Part shown: positions 35,257-46,987 of the stretch, one piece after another
How the letters are laid out: each line of letters begins with the position of its first letter
How positions within the stretch are numbered: position 1 is the stretch's first letter
NCBI GenBank assembly: GCA_029204225.1
Contig: CM055097.1
Location: 69,366,572-69,430,571 of the forward strand
Source of the DNA: Diphasiastrum complanatum
Taxonomy: Eukaryota; Streptophyta; Lycopodiopsida; Lycopodiales; Lycopodiaceae
Reading direction: 5' to 3'
Length of the DNA: 64,000 nt
The notes under the pieces: generated by a model
Seen by the model: only the letters and a program-made list of their open reading frames with translations
Databases searched by the model: none
What the model was told of the DNA's origin: nothing
Translations under genes and position numbers: made by a program

Positions 35257-35925
35257 AACAGAAACAATATCCATTTCACTCCATTATCAGCTCACTGATG
35301 TATGCAATGCTCTGCACTCGACCCGATCTTGCATACTTAATCAGTTCACTTGGCTAGTTCCTATCAAATCTAGGGCCAATCCATTGGAAAGCACTCATGA
35401 AGGTCATGAAATATGTCCAAGCAAAAACATCTTCTTCTTCTACTTACTTCTTCTTTTCTTTGTTACTTTAGGTGGTTACCGCTCTGGAAATCGAGTGTTT
35501 TTGCCCGTTTCCAAAAGCCAGTTCTTTACAATTAAGTCCTCTTGTTTAGAACGGTTTCCAGGCAGAAGTATTTCTCAGTTTTCAATGTGTATTCCCAGCC
35601 TGTCAGTGGGATGCACTGGGAGGTAATTTGGCTGAGAAATCTACTAGCAGATATTGACCTTGCTCGGATACAACAACAACCATATATTGTGAATCAAAGC
35701 ACAATCGCACTATCTCTAAATCCAAAATTTCACTTTCGAAGTAAGCATATTGAAATTAAGCATCACTACCTCAAAGAAGTATCATTAGTCTACTACAAGA
35801 CATATTCTATGGATTTGAAGCAGATTATCTCACCTAAGCATTATCTAAGGATCATCACATCAAATTTAACAACATCCTAAATTTGAAGATCGAAGTTTCT
35901 TATAAGGATCCACATTAAGGAGGAG
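35257..35925 (+). pseudogene. Copia A-like remnant with internal foreign repeat
   Basis: In one frame 35263-35410 reads YPFHSIISSLMYAMLCTRPD, LAYLISSLG, a stop, then IHWKALMKVMKYVQA, the RT/RNase H connection of family A. From about 35632 the RNase H tail continues (IWLRNLLADIDLARIQQQPY, LNPKFHFRSKHIEIKHHY) and decays before a GGAGGAG polypurine tract. The DNA between (35411-35631) is not copia. A 3' LTR starts TGTTAGACATTG at 35926. Confidence 0.8.
35411..35631 (+). repeat. Dispersed repeat, copy 2, inside copia remnant
   Basis: The segment interrupts the copia reading frame. Its 3' part (TTTAGAACGGTTTCC ... CCTGTCAGTGGGATG, about 35546-35613) matches the reverse complement of 8636-8740. 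The first part is pyrimidine-rich (cttcttcttctacttacttc). Confidence 0.6.
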
Positions 35926-37160
35926 TGTTAGACATTGAGTTGGTCTATTCTTAGTCTTGGTTGTGAATGATTTACTCTCTTTATGCTTCTCATTTTTGGG
36001 ATTAGACTTATGAAGTTATGCTCATATAGTAGAATCTTGACATTCTTATTTAAGTGATCATTGTTATTCAAAGCTATGGATGCATGATTCTATACATAGA
36101 TCTGTCGAGTCCAAATCAGACTAAAGAAAGTAACGAAATTATTTATATCATGGTTGTCGAAAGGTTGCTCATCGAAATGTTTAGGCATGGAAGATCCACA
36201 TGATTCAAATTTTTTGATTTTTGACGTCAGGTGGCCGATAGTTGGTGTTGAAAATGATGCTTATGTGGAACATCCACGCGTGGATATTCTATGCAATAGT
36301 ATCCATGCAAATCCACAACTATAAAAAAAAATTCACCACGTGACCTCCTTTCAATGTTGCATGAATATTTTGTTGTTGTGTTATTGTGATTGAACCAAAC
36401 TTGCATGACTCATGCATGGTCATTTCCTAGTCTTTTAGTTGCTATTGGAAAGTGAACGATTGCTACTATAATTATGAACATCCAGAAATCAAGCTGTTTT
36501 ACATGAAGGTAATATAACTAACTTATAGAGAGTGAAACCTAGATGGAAAAATTTATCGATTAGTGTATTTTTCAAACATGAGTTTATACTCCAAAGTGGA
36601 GATAAAAGATCATTCTATCTTTGAGTACTTATTTGATATTTGAAGTCAGACTAAGGATAATGATTTTCTAGGTAAGTGTTGAAAGTTATAGAAATGGTTC
36701 TTGATTTTCTTTCTTATAGTTTTGAGTATCTCAAAGCTTATTTACAAAGGTAGGTGCAATTATTGTCGATTTTTTCACAATATTTTTTGAATTATATGTA
36801 TGTATTTGTTATATACTCCATTCACAAGCATTATCACTTGTATTTGAGAATTAATGTTTATAGAGTGTTCTTGAAATTTTCATATGAAAGTTGAATTTCA
36901 AAAACTTTGTACAAAGAGAATCTAAATATTGCATGCAAGAACTGGTAGATCAAAGCAAAAATAGGATAAGACCATAATTTTTGGCAGAAACCTAATCAGT
37001 GAAATTAATCATTGAAGTAGGTAATGAGGCCATGAAGCTTTCAAAGAATTGACCAAAATCTTGGCAAGAAGCCAAAGACTCAACATGCAAAAATTGAATG
37101 GAAAAAGTCACTAATGCACAACAAAATGGAAAGAATTGCATGGAAAAGCACAAATACATA
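35926..37160. other. Copia LTR start and unassigned DNA
   Basis: 35926 begins TGTTAGACATTG after a polypurine tract and is the 5' edge of a 3' LTR whose end I cannot place. A 14-bp perfect palindrome ATCCACGCGTGGAT lies at 36272-36285. The rest shows no gene. Confidence 0.4.
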
Positions 37161-37161
37161 G

Positions 37162-37164
<3 letters not shown>

Positions 37165-37238
<74 letters not shown>
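37165..37238. repeat. (GA)n microsatellite
   Basis: Uninterrupted GA dinucleotides, about 37 units; the overlapping ORFs on both strands are artefacts. Confidence 0.97.
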
Positions 37239-37240
<2 letters not shown>

Positions 37241-37895
37241 CTACACAAGAAGATTCTGAGTACAAGCAAACTCAAACACAACGTGATTCAAATTATCTTG
37301 CCATACACATCAAAAATTGAAAAATGAAAAATGAAAAATATTTGCAATTTAGAAAGTTTAAAAAGAATGTTATCTTTTTAAATTCAAATTCATGAGAAAA
37401 AGACATATCATCCTTTAAAAGACCCTTCATTGATATGGATAGCTCACCAACGTCACCACATAGCTTACCACTATCTCAAGAAATAGCTTCCTTATCGATG
37501 TCACAAACAAGCTAAAAATCTCGTAGTATTCATTAAAAGCATAAAGAGCTTGTAACTTATTTGAAGAGGCAAAGTGTGATATGAGAGACCACCAACTTAG
37601 ATACCCTGCTCTTGGGGCCCTTGGCCAAGTCTGAATTGAGAGAGCTCTAAGTAAGATACCCCTAGGCCCTTGGGGCCAGTTTGCAAGTAGAATATTATAG
37701 TTCAAGGCTCCTTGAGCCAGTGGTAAAGCGCCATGTGGAACAAGGGGACGTTACAGATTGTCTCTATTGGAAGAGCCTTTTCAAAGGGTAGGCCATCAGC
37801 GCGCCGAGCATGACGGGCCTGGAAGGGTAGGCCAGCCGTCGCGTGGTCTCATGGGCCTTTCCCTTTTGGTTTTTGCCCTTCATTAAGTGATGCCG
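37239..37895. other. Intergenic region upstream of the GAUT promoter
   Basis: No gene. A tRNA A-box-like string, GAGCCAGTGGTAAAGC, occurs at about 37713, without a matching B-box close by. Confidence 0.35.
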
Positions 37896-37904
37896 TTACT
37901 ACCT

Positions 37905-38205
37905 TGGCCACGTGGTCACCCGCTAATCCCTTTCCAAGCAAATGGGGCCATCCCGTGTCCAGAATATGAATACACGCGAAAAAAAAAAAAGGAATTGCCA
38001 CGTAAGCAGCACTCGGGGTTTCAGCCAATGGGAAGCCGTCCACGTCGCACAACGTTAACTGCCGAGTTCAATTCTCTCGCATCCTAATCGGATGGATGAT
38101 TCAGAGTCCACCACCGTTGGATGCTGTGACAACGCTCCGATCTTGCCACGTGCTGTAGTAATGGACGATTAGGAGGAGTACAAGTGGCGGTGTGACACGT
38201 GGCAA
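37905..38205 (+). promoter_or_regulatory. G-box/ABRE cluster upstream of the GAUT gene
   Basis: Three CACGTG cores lie within 300 bp: 37909-37914 (GGCCACGTGGTC), 38147-38152 (TGCCACGTGCTG) and 38196-38201 (GACACGTGGCAA). The last has the ACACGTGGC form of an abscisic-acid-responsive element. They lie upstream of the likely 5' untranslated exon. In plants such sites bind bZIP and bHLH factors; that they act here is inference. Confidence 0.5.
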
Positions 38206-38277
38206 GAATCTAAGTGGTAAGCTGTAGGCTGTGAATCGTCCCGTGCCGTTAAATCCGCGCAGGGCTTCAACGTTCAT

Positions 38278-38392
38278 TCATGGAGTGGATTGAGCTGGTA
38301 CTCGAGGCTTCGGTGTTGGCTTCTGAGAATGACGGCTTTTTTATGAAGATCCAAGGTACGTGGGAGGCGCAGAGGAGAGGCCAGAGCTCACG
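38278..38392 (+). other. Possible 5' untranslated exon of the GAUT gene
   Basis: A good donor (GGGTAAGAC) at 38393 ends a stretch without a conserved ORF. It would splice to an acceptor just before the start codon exon, for example the AG at 39263 or 39276. Leader introns are common in plants. The transcription start is not identifiable from sequence. Confidence 0.35.
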
Positions 38393-39312
38393 GGTAAGAC
38401 AATGCCTGTCGGTCTACTGAGCCTGTGGGTTGTCCCTGTTGTGGATCGTACTCACTCGATTTGTGGGCTTTTTCTCATTCTTGATTTACATTCATTCTTG
38501 ACGTAGATTCATTCAAATTATTCATGATTCTTTGATTTTGCATTCAATTTATGCTTGGTTTTAACTTTTATACTAGAGCAGGGGTCCTTGATTGTTGTGG
38601 TGAATCCTCCCTCAGGTGAGATCAGGGAATTGCTGAGACCGCCAGATGCTTTTGGACTTTTGGTAAATTTAGATACCGAGGATTCGAGGTTTACGTTATT
38701 GTGTCTTTTTGCAACTCGTCGGCTCTTTTGTGCTCACGCCACTTTATTCGACAGAATATGTTGCGCTTATGAATCACGAGACTTTTACCTGGGAGAACGC
38801 AAATGTTCATGATGATCTTATCTACGCGATTTACTCCTGGGACGATTGAAATGTAGTTGACCTGCCAACTTCCGCAGTTATGAAGTACATGTTTACGATT
38901 TTGCTTCGTATTCTGTATAGCAATACATCATGTGCAGATTTAAATTTTACTACCATCTATTGAAGTCAAGTAGTTAGAAAAACGTCCTAGTCTACTCTTT
39001 TAATTTGTAACGGCACGACACGATTTCAATTGCGCACAAGGCACAGACATTTCCATGCAATGTAAGAGACTGACAATTGAACTTAAATCAAATTTAGGTT
39101 CCGGTATGCCCTTTTGGACATAACAGATTTGCGTGGCAGACTTTCCCAAAATCCCAAAATTAGATAAAAGGTCATATGTTCCGCCCTGAACTTGGACTTC
39201 ATCAGATCGGGTTTGGAGTTCTCTTCTCTGTAACGGTGACTTCATATAGAACGTTTGACGCAGTCATTGTAATCAGTGAGTTCGTCAAAATCATAAGTTT
39301 CGATATCTAATC

Positions 39313-42300
39313 ATGCCATCCACAAGAATCACTGGGCTGTCGCGTCATCATATAAAAAACACGAAATGTCGAAAGACGGTGATGGCTTTGCTCAGCATTT
39401 CTGTGGTTGCACCACTTATTTTTCTAGTCAGACATGCCGGATCATACAACTCTGGATCTGGTAAGTTCCTCGTTTGCAAATCAATTCTTTTGTACATGAT
39501 AGGTTTGTCTTGAAAGTTTTTTAGACATCTGTTGCAATTTGAAGTACCTCTACCTCTACAAACCATATTATAGCAAAGAACCTATGAGTTGGAACAGAGG
39601 TGCAATTTATAGTAAGATATTTCGTAATGGATTTCTTTGCTTTTAAAGTAGTCACTATTCTCGCTTTGATATATTCGAGGCAGAGATGAGACGAACGCTT
39701 TGATCTCCTTTCTGTATCCTTAGCTCTTTAATAGCCCTGCAAAGCATAACTGAGCGACGGAAATCAAACAATAATTATTATGGCATAGTGGAACCTCTTT
39801 TTGCATTTATTTCTAAGACTTGCTAATAACTTTTCTCCATATGTGCAAATGCAGGTCAAACTGACTTTCCGGACTGGTCATTTTCACGAGTAAGTACTAA
39901 GGGCAGAACATCGAAGCTTTCTTAGACCAATAGTAGTGTTGTGTATTAGCTGGATCAATATAAAACCATTGGAGTCTTATTTGGCAAATAAACCCGAGGT
40001 TCTACTTTGTATTAAAAAAAATCTTCGTACTACCATCTAATTGTCGTCTTTTGTGGAAACTTCTTTTGAGCAGAGCCATGCTGATGGTACAAGACGTCTT
40101 AGCGCCCTGGAGCAGATCGATCATGTTTTTCCGAAGGATGTAAGTTATTGCTTTGCCTGAATAGTATTACTGGCCGATAGCAAGCTTGTACTTCTTAGCT
40201 TGCTTGATCTCGCTAATTCACAATTATTAGGACCTAGAACCCGAGTCACAATCTAGTTGTTCGCAATTCCAGTCGGGTACCTTAATTGTGCTAACGTGCT
40301 AACGAGGGCAGGAAGAACATCAGATGAACCAGCTCAAGGCTGTTAGTTGTTAAGGAGACACATAATAACTGCTTCTAGGCATATTCTACAGTCTGCCATC
40401 GAAATCTCAAGATTCATGAAGATAATATCTGGATTCTGAAGTTTGTTCGGGGGAAATCATTATGTCAATCTCGCAGATGCTAAAAACTCTACAAAGTAAG
40501 AGAACGCAAAAATATGTGGACCGTAAATGTTGTTAGGAAAACGCATTTTCATAATGTTACAGGAAAATAAGTTAGAATCTCAGCAGATGGTCGTTTGACC
40601 CTTTGGAGGTAGTGCTGAACCTTTTAGACATGAAGTGGGACACTAGATTTGCTTGTATGAGATCTCATTGGAGGGATAATCCTGGGGTTTCAAGAACTCG
40701 TCAAACCACATCCTTAACTTAGTGAGCTCGTTATTCTGATGTCTGATGTTGTCTTTCCCAGTCTTGGGAGCTTTCTGTACCAGCATATTTCCTTTAACTT
40801 TACTATTTGTAAAACAGGACAACCTCTTGGTACGAGAGAAGGAAGACGAAAGGCCTCAGGAACAACCTGGCATTCATCCAAGATTTCAGGAACAATCTGA
40901 TATTCGTCAAGTTGTATCAACGGTGAAAGCAAACAAAAGGCCTCAGGAACAACCTGATATTCACGAAGTTGTATTAACAGTGAAGGAAGACGAAAGGCCT
41001 CAGAAACAATCTGATATTTATCCAAGGTTTCAGAAAAAACCTGATACTCGTCAGGTTGTATTAAAGGACGACGTTCTGAGTTATCAGTCTACTCCTGGAG
41101 ACAAGCAAGAGTCGACAGAAGGTAAAAAACTGGTTCCAGTTGGTCTTGATAGTACAGCTGGTTTAAATTCTGAAAAGTTTCTCTTAAATTTCTGGGAATG
41201 GAAGCGCATGAGCCTCTTAACCTTATATGATACATTTTTACTTAATCTCCAGGCTTATTGGACCCAAGTTCGCTACAGCACAATCAGAATTCTGTAAAAT
41301 CAGCAATAAGTGTAAGTCGTGAGAGTCGCCTCCGCATGCTCTTCAGGGCTCTGAACAACAACGAGTGCATCGACAAATATCATAAGAGAACTCTATAATT
41401 AGAGCTTTCTGATTTATGAGCCTTTTTATGGATCACATTTGCTAAGTGTTTGAACATTTAAAATTTGTTATTATTCTTATTAATGATAGTGCATCTCAAG
41501 CAGGTCATTGACACTGTGAACTCAGAGCGTCACAAACAATTGCTCCTTAAATTTGTGGTTCAGAGAAAATGGCACTAACTCTGTGTTGATCAATCAGGAG
41601 AGAAAAAACCTTTCAAGAACTGAAAGTGAATTTTCTAAGAAATCAGTGGACTCGGAATCTGTGGGAACGCTCCATGTGAAGAAGCAAGAGAAGATCAAAG
41701 GCATATTGGACCGTAATGTTACTTTGATGCATCAGCAGTTAACTATGGCTAAAGTATATGCCTCCATAGCCCAGGCACACAATAACCTCGAGCTCCTCCA
41801 AGCATTGAAGCTGCAAATAAAGGAATTTCAAGAGGTTCTAGGTGAAGTCGAAATAGATGCCGAGCTGCCTGTCAGGTAATGCCTTCGTAACCACGTAAGT
41901 CCGTTCCCTAACCTTTAACTTGTGATATTTTTGTCAAATCTGACAAGTATATTTCTGAAAAAAGCTTGCTAAAGCTTAATTCTGATGCAGTGCCCCTAGC
42001 AAGATCAAGGACATGGGAAAGATCTTACTTAAAGCACAGGATCAACACTATGACTGTTCAGAAATGGTAAAAAAACTAAGGGCGATGGTGCATGTGACGC
42101 AAGAGCAGACACGTATGTTGAAGAAACAAAGCTTGTTCTTGAGCCAGCTGGCAGCAAAGACTCTACCTCAGGGTCTGCACTGCCTGTCAATGCGTTTAAC
42201 TTTGGAGTACTACATACTTCCACCCAATAAACGTGAATTTTTTCATCGAGAGAAGCTAGAGGACGCGAGTCTTTACCACTACGCCTTATTCTCTGATAAC

Positions 42301-43472
42301 GTTCTGGCAGCATCCGTTGTTGTGAACTCCACGGTCTCTCATGCGAAGGTAAAGTTTTATTTCAATAAATATGGCAGGTAGACATGGATGATAGTCAATT
42401 TTAATTTCTTATAATACCAGTCACTTGAGGGTCATGTACTGAGTTGAAATATCTTCTGGACAGGAACCTGAGAAGCATGTATTTCACCTAGTCACAGACA
42501 AGCTGAACTATGGTGCAATGAGAATGTGGTTTTTGGCTAATCCACCTGGAAATGCAACCATAGAAGTCGAAAATGTCGACAATTTCAATTGGCTCAACTC
42601 TTCCTATTGCCCCGTTTTACGCCAGCTTGAATCTGCAGCCATGAAGGAGTATTATTTCAAAGCTAATCAGCCAGCTGCCTCTTCCTCATCCGGATTGAAA
42701 TATCGGAATCCAAAGTATCTGTCAATGCTTAATCACCTACGTTTCTACTTGCCTCAAATTTATCCGAAACTGGATAAAATAGTATTCCTGGACGATGATA
42801 TTGTTGTTCAAAAAGATTTGACTCCTCTTTGGAGCATCGATCTTCTTGGCAAAGTAAATGGTGCAGTTGAGACATGTGGAGCAAGTTTCCACAGATTTGA
42901 TAAGTACCTAAATTTTTCGAATCCATTGATTGCCAAAAGATTTGATCCCCTTGCTTGTGGATGGGCTTATGGCATGAACATATTTGATTTGAAGCAGTGG
43001 AAAACGCAGGACATCACTGGAATATATCATAGGTGGCAGGATTTGGTAAGTAGATATGCTTCTGAACTTATTGTTCTTTAGAAATTTGCAGTTTGGACAG
43101 ATATCTGAAGCCTTTTCCTGCAGTTCCTGTAGCCTGAAAGCCAGTCTTTTTACTTCGTTATAACTAATCCATTCTATCATCTGTTTGTTACAGAACGAGG
43201 ATAGAGTCTTATGGAAGCTTGGCACACTGCCCCCTGGTCTAATCACCTTCTACAACTTGACATACGCTTTGGAAAAGAAGTGGCATGTTCTAGGACTTGG
43301 TTATAATCCAGCAGTTCGACGAAAAGACATCGAGACAGCTGCTGTTATTCATTATAATGGTAACATGAAGCCTTGGCTAGAAATAGCCATGCAAAAGTTC
43401 AAGTCTTACTGGACTAAGTATGTGGAGTACGACCACCCCTTTTTGCAACTATGCAACATCATTAACGACTAA
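39313..43472 (+). CDS. GAUT-family galacturonosyltransferase (GT8), nine coding exons
   Basis: Exons chosen by GT-AG sites and frame: 39313-39460, 39855-39889, 40074-40139, 40818-41121, 41253-41311, 41526-41875, 41991-42348, 42464-43045, 43194-43472; 2181 nt, 726 residues, all phases consistent. Known role of the family: Golgi transfer of galacturonic acid from UDP-GalA to pectin homogalacturonan. A basic N-terminus and hydrophobic anchor at residues 22-39 give a type II membrane protein. A variable stem follows (84-184, with in-frame repeats), then a GAUT-typical helical region. The GT8 domain has LSMRLTLEYY, ALFSDNVLAASVVVNST, the metal-binding DDD at 550-552 (FLDDDIVVQKDLTPLW), GWAYGMNIFDL and HYNGNMKPW (H687, K693). 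Resemblance is closest to the GAUT3/GAUT4 type by recollection. Exon 5 to 6 is the least certain junction: reading through the donor at 41312 meets a stop. Confidence 0.93.
40848..41075 (+). repeat. In-frame repeats in GAUT exon 4
   Basis: Three related units begin with aaaggcctcag(g/a)aacaa (about 40850, 40935, 40995) and encode variants of RPQEQPDIHPRFQEQSDIRQ and VVLTVKED. The units are 84, 57 and about 78 bp, all multiples of three, so the frame is kept. They lie in the stem region between the membrane anchor and the conserved part. Confidence 0.85.
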
Positions 43473-44835
43473 GCTTGGTTTGGTTGATTGACTTGACGCG
43501 ATTTCCTCGGCTTAGATCGGCTGTTTACTTTAGCAACATTGTAATAACAAGATACATACAGTTCTTTATACAAAGCATCGTCTAGATTGTGTGCATTTTC
43601 ATAGAAAAAAGAAGGCAATGGATCAAATGAATGTGTTGATTCTTGGACATGACTGGGAAAACCTGATTGTGTTCCAAGAGAAATTCTTTTCAACTCCGAA
43701 GGAGCTCCACTTTTGTGTACCCATTTGTATATCTGATTCATCCATGAATTGAAGACGAGTACTACTTGACTACTTCGTTATCATTTCGTTAGTCTCTGAA
43801 ATTAGCGTTGCGCTGGTGTCTATTATTGTTTTGCATCGTTAATCCAAAACCAAAAGTTTATTCCTCTTCTAGACATCTGACACATTCGTGCTTTCCGTCT
43901 TGGATGGGAATCAATTTGACCGTAACTTGCAAATGCAATTAAAGTACTGAATGTGCTGAAATTTCATTTCAAGAGGAGTTGCTGTGTTTTCAAGATTGTG
44001 ACTATATCGTGCATTCTTCTACGTGCACGTTCATAAATATCTTTAGATAAAGAGGCTGTGCGTTATAGTATGGCCCTATATGAGATTCACTCTATATGGA
44101 CAAGGCTATTTCTAGTCTGCGGGCGTGTTTTCTAAACAACATTCTTGTGGTCTTTTGGGAAAGGATACATTAATAAGAATCCCACGATTTGCTTCTCTCT
44201 TTTTTTTTTTTGGGGGGGGGGGAAGGGGGGGTTGCAGGCACAAGAGTGGCAATATGATTGGCCAAACCCATTTATCATATCTAGTATCCACTTTTCACTT
44301 GGGTGAGTTGCTCCCATCTTGCATCTTGCCTAGCAAGGCTTATGGGCAATGTAATTGATTTGTCATCCAATCCACCTTGTAATATTGATTACTAATCTAG
44401 AGGATCACTTGGCAGCAGACCAATGTTAGGTAGATTTATTGGTGCCCGACTAGTATCAAACATGGCATCATAAAACATACTCGACTACACATATATGATT
44501 TTGTAATACTAGGGTTATATCAATTTACAACTCATATATCTCGTCATGTTGATACATCTTAAATGTGTGAAAAATTTTCAATATCTTTGGTATCAAAAAA
44601 TTTGATACCCGCCCAATACTAGGCCAAACCTAATCTTTGTGGGAATGTATTTCTCAAAATTCTAAGTTTTGAATAAACCTTGATATACAAAAAAGAGCTC
44701 GAGCTATGTTTTCCTCTTCAGTCATTCTTAAATTACAACATTGGATCTACTTAATTTCTCTATGACTACGGCCTTGGCAAGGATTTGCCCTCAGCCCCTC
44801 TTTGTGGCATGAATATTTTCTTTCATTGATCATCT
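43473..44835. other. GAUT 3' flank and intergenic DNA
   Basis: Likely 3' untranslated sequence after 43472; no clear polyadenylation site chosen. A poly-T tract directly joined to poly-G (about 44200-44228) is present. No other gene seen. Confidence 0.4.
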
Positions 44836-44839
44836 TCTT

Positions 44840-46115
44840 TGCATAATCATTGCTAGTTTCTTGAATTTGTTAACGAATTTCGAATTAACATATTTCATTG
44901 ATATCAAAGCTGGTTTTTTTAGAAATGTGTGGCTGGGACCTATGTTGTCCTTAAGATATGAAATTAAGGAATGAGAAAATTTTCATTTCGCTATGTTCAT
45001 AGTTTGGGATTTATCTAGTTCTTCTTGATTTAATATCATTAACAAAGAGAAGGGAATTATGTGCGAAAGCAATCCAACCAAAAGTTCGAAGATGCCTTAC
45101 TAAAGGTTTTGAAACCTGTCCACACCTCTTCGGGTGTTTTGTCAACTAAGACTTTGGTTGTAAGTCGATTCTAAAGATATGCAGTTGTCTAGACAACTTC
45201 TACCTAAAAAGACTTCGACGAACCTGCATGCAACATCATGCTTTTCGCACATTCAACAAGTGTATGATTTTTTGTGTTTAGCCACCCCATTTGACAATGG
45301 AGAATAGCTCGTGGTATATTGCCTAAGAATGTAGTGGTCTTTGCAATAGTCTTTGAATTCAGTCAAAATGAATTCACCGCTAGCATCAGTCTGAATTGTC
45401 TTGATTTTCTTAGAAGTCTGATTTTTAGGTTCCTACTTGAATGGCTGAAAATTGAAGACTTCTAAGTTCTTTTTTAGAAAATAAACTATTGTCCTCCTCA
45501 AATAATCATCGATAAAGGTCAGAACGTATTTTGCTCCCCTTATCAAGAGAGTATGCATGGGTCCTTATATGTCATTGTGCACAACATTTAACACACCTTT
45601 GGATGTGTGTTGTAAATCAGACTTGAAAGGAGTTCTAGCATGCTTCGCTAGAATAAACCTTCAACAAACTATACAGTCTAATATATTGTTGTAGTTAATA
45701 TCTCAAACAATCTGTTTAGCTGGCATATTTCTTAGACAAGTAAAATGACATGACCCATCTAGTTATGCCATAGTAAATCTCTATCTCCCAAAGCAAAAGT
45801 AGATAGAGCCTGAACAATCGAAGCATTGCAATGACTAAGATGGTAAAGATTGTCTTGTCTCTTTTCGTTGCTTTTGTCTAATATCGAACAAGTATTAAAA
45901 TCAAATTTGACTTTATCCAAAATCAGATATTCTACTTATAGAGAGTAGATTTTTGGTAAGATTTGGAACTTGAAGAACATTTGGAATAAGAATGCACCAT
46001 CCTAAAGTTGCAATTTGACAATGCATGCACCAGCAATATTGTGAGTATTGCTATCGCCCAATGAAACATACTTCTGAGTCATAGCTTTGTCAAAAATGGT
46101 GAACTCCTGCAACTT
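44840..46115 (-). pseudogene. Decayed copia protease-integrase remnant, lineage H
   Basis: Read on the minus strand from 46115 downward. Protease/gag-pre-integrase appears as QEFTIFDKAMTQKYVSLGDS and WHNWMGHVI. The integrase core follows as KYVLTFIDDYLRRTIVYFLK, then QTDASGEFILTEFKDYCKD (the second catalytic Asp is present; the NGG that normally follows is altered) and QYTTSYSPLSNGVAKHKKS. Many stops. RT and RNase H are not seen. It lies head to head with copia G. Confidence 0.8.
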
Positions 46116-46116
46116 T

Positions 46117-46922
46117 GTCGCAGCACGAACATGACACGAAGGTCGAACAATTCGTGACAGTCAACATGACTTTGACTCAAAGCACGAACAAGAACAATTT
46201 GCAACAGTCAACGTGTCTTTGACTCGAAGCACGAACGATTCGCAAATCGCAAACACACCTCCAGGACCACAAACTGCAAAAGGGACGCGAAACGAAAACT
46301 ACGAAAAGAAACGAAAAGAACAAAAGCAAACGAGAGATTACGAATCAGATGAAGAAAAATCTTTCGCGCTGCCAATTGGCAGCTCAACGGGCTTCACGCC
46401 CAGCTGAAACAAGTAGCAACGATGGACACTACTAACTAGTTGATTAACGTTAACTAGTCATGTAATTCGACGTTTAGCTATCTTGTAAACTCTACATAGT
46501 GGAGGTATAAACGATCCTCTCTAGATCATAATAAGAAGATGTAAATACAGAGATCTATAAGAGACAGAGAGAGACGTAGCGAATAGAATAAGAAAGTAAA
46601 TACACCATAGCTATGCATGAAGGTCTACCAACGAGCAAAACACAACAAAAGAGTAGAAAGTCATTCTGCCAATGAGTGAGACACTAACGAATTCACTCTA
46701 AACTAAAACTGAGAATTCAGTCACTCTATTTTCGTGCATCTTGTCTTGTGCCGTGTGTCATGATTGTTAGAATAGAATATGTTCTGTGATGCGTAGTCAA
46801 GTGTCTGGGATCTTGTAAGGGCTTCCGCACAAAAGAAAATTAAAAGACAAAAAATTGTTCACGATAAAGAAGACGAAGTGAGGACGAACATGAATCAGTT
46901 CCACGCACGCGCTCCCGCGACA
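46117..46922 (+). repeat. Copia G 5' LTR
   Basis: 806 bp bounded by TGTCGC and GCGACA, a perfect 6-bp inverted repeat, and followed immediately by a primer-binding site. It contains a TATA-like TATAAACG at about 46506. The 3' LTR is outside the preserved part. Bases before it (AACTT) would be the left target duplication. Confidence 0.8.
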
Positions 46923-46934
46923 TGGTATCAGAGC
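46923..46934 (+). other. Copia G primer-binding site
   Basis: TGGTATCAGAGC directly after the LTR end; initiator-Met tRNA type. Confidence 0.93.
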
Positions 46935-46987
46935 CAACAGGTTGTCACTACTGATATCCCAGTAGTGATTCTTCCAGACAACATAAT

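Noticed and set aside
37711-37735. tRNA gene suggested by an A-box-like string
   Set aside because: No T-arm/B-box or cloverleaf follows.
38555-38812. Plus-strand ORF upstream of the GAUT start
   Set aside because: No domain or splice support; it falls in the likely leader intron.
41253-41400. Premature stop suggesting the GAUT gene is a pseudogene
   Set aside because: A perfect donor (GTAAGT) at 41312 and an in-phase acceptor at 41525 remove the stop; all nine exons then join in frame.
42029-43246. Antisense ORFs at 42029-42313, 42729-42926 and 42908-43246
   Set aside because: They are shadows of conserved GAUT exons on the other strand.
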